From: Planctomycetota bacterium
GTDB lineage: Bacteria; Planctomycetota; Phycisphaerae; UBA1845; UTPLA1
Assembly (NCBI GenBank): GCA_027295245.1
Contig: JAPULF010000078.1
Coordinates: 1 to 6,082 of the forward strand
Length of the DNA: 6,082 bases
Direction of reading: 5' to 3'
Positions 5,995-6,082 of this stretch are shown in pieces. The position numbers and the translations under genes were made by a program. The notes beneath the pieces were generated by a model. That model did no database searches. It was given only the letters and a program-made list of their open reading frames with translations, and had not been told where the DNA came from. Every line of letters begins with the position of its first letter. The first letter of the stretch is position 1.

Positions 5995-6023
5995 TTGACG
6001 TATCGCGACCAGAGACGCTTAAT
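5995..6023 (+). promoter_or_regulatory. Candidate sigma-70 promoter for the gene at the right edge
   Basis: TTGACG (5995-6000, five of six matches) is followed after 17 bases by CTTAAT (6018-6023, four of six). The predicted transcription start, near 6030, would leave a leader of about 30 bases that includes the ribosome binding site at 6047-6053. Spacing and orientation fit the gene starting at 6059. Confidence 0.45.
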
Positions 6024-6058
6024 TGACTACACGCTCAGTCGCTGGGAAAGGGGCGAAC

Positions 6059-6082
6059 ATGATCCAGAACCGACCCGACAAC
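6059..6082 (+). CDS. Start of an unidentified gene, cut by window edge
   Basis: Only eight codons are visible (MIQNRPDN). A coding start is supported by AAAGGGG at 6047-6053, 5 bases before the ATG, and by the candidate promoter about 60 bases upstream. Nothing can be said about function. It is divergent from the sigma-like gene and shares its upstream region, so shared regulation is possible. Confidence 0.55.

Larger units (their letters stand above)
5705..6058. other. Intergenic region between divergent sigma-like gene and 3' gene
   Basis: About 354 bases without a supported gene and noticeably richer in AT than the flanking coding DNA. It holds an inverted repeat at 5778-5795, a direct repeat GGTTAT at 5912-5917 and 5930-5935 (18-base period), and a candidate promoter at 5995-6023 for the rightward gene. 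I see no tRNA, no strong terminator and no convincing -35/-10 pair for the sigma-like gene. A 74-codon open frame on the minus strand (5751-5975) lacks a ribosome binding site and recognisable protein features. Confidence 0.6.

Overview
The window comes from a GC-rich bacterial chromosome with tightly packed genes. The protein style is compatible with Planctomycetota: FLYNQVRN in TruA, an EGLPRAAVQ-type GT4 glycosyltransferase, and a secreted helical protein with LTxxQ-like motifs. This assignment is inferred from sequence style, not proven. I see no tRNA, rRNA, insertion sequence, CRISPR array, phage gene or recognisable defence system.

Layout. Bases 1-2204 hold a leftward (minus strand) cluster, in transcription order: a short globin-like protein lacking the C-terminal half of the fold, truA (tRNA pseudouridine synthase), and a GT4 glycosyltransferase that runs off the left edge. 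Gaps between these genes are 11 and 28 bases, so they are probably co-transcribed. A divergent intergenic region of about 200 bases follows. Bases 2412-4811 hold a rightward cluster: hpt (hypoxanthine phosphoribosyltransferase, purine salvage), a two-helix membrane protein with a bacterial PH (bPH2/DUF304) domain, and an exported helical protein of unknown function. These three genes overlap one another (4 and 14 bases), which implies translational coupling. Convergent to them, at 4844-5704 on the minus strand, is a divergent sigma-70-like factor with a good region 2 and a weak region 4. The last 380 bases are non-coding apart from the first eight codons of a rightward gene, which has a plausible promoter and ribosome binding site.

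How the genes fit together. TruA and Hpt are housekeeping RNA and nucleotide enzymes. The bPH2 membrane protein and the exported protein form an envelope pair attached to hpt without an obvious biochemical link. The sigma-like factor sits alone, with its own upstream region shared with the divergent 3' gene.

The points most worth following up are the half-length globin, the divergent sigma factor, the conflict between two hpt starts (a Shine-Dalgarno-led ATG and a perfect TATAAT placed for a leaderless transcript), an in-frame 12-bp minisatellite inside the bPH2 domain, and the unclassified exported protein. I did not find a clearly new multi-gene system.
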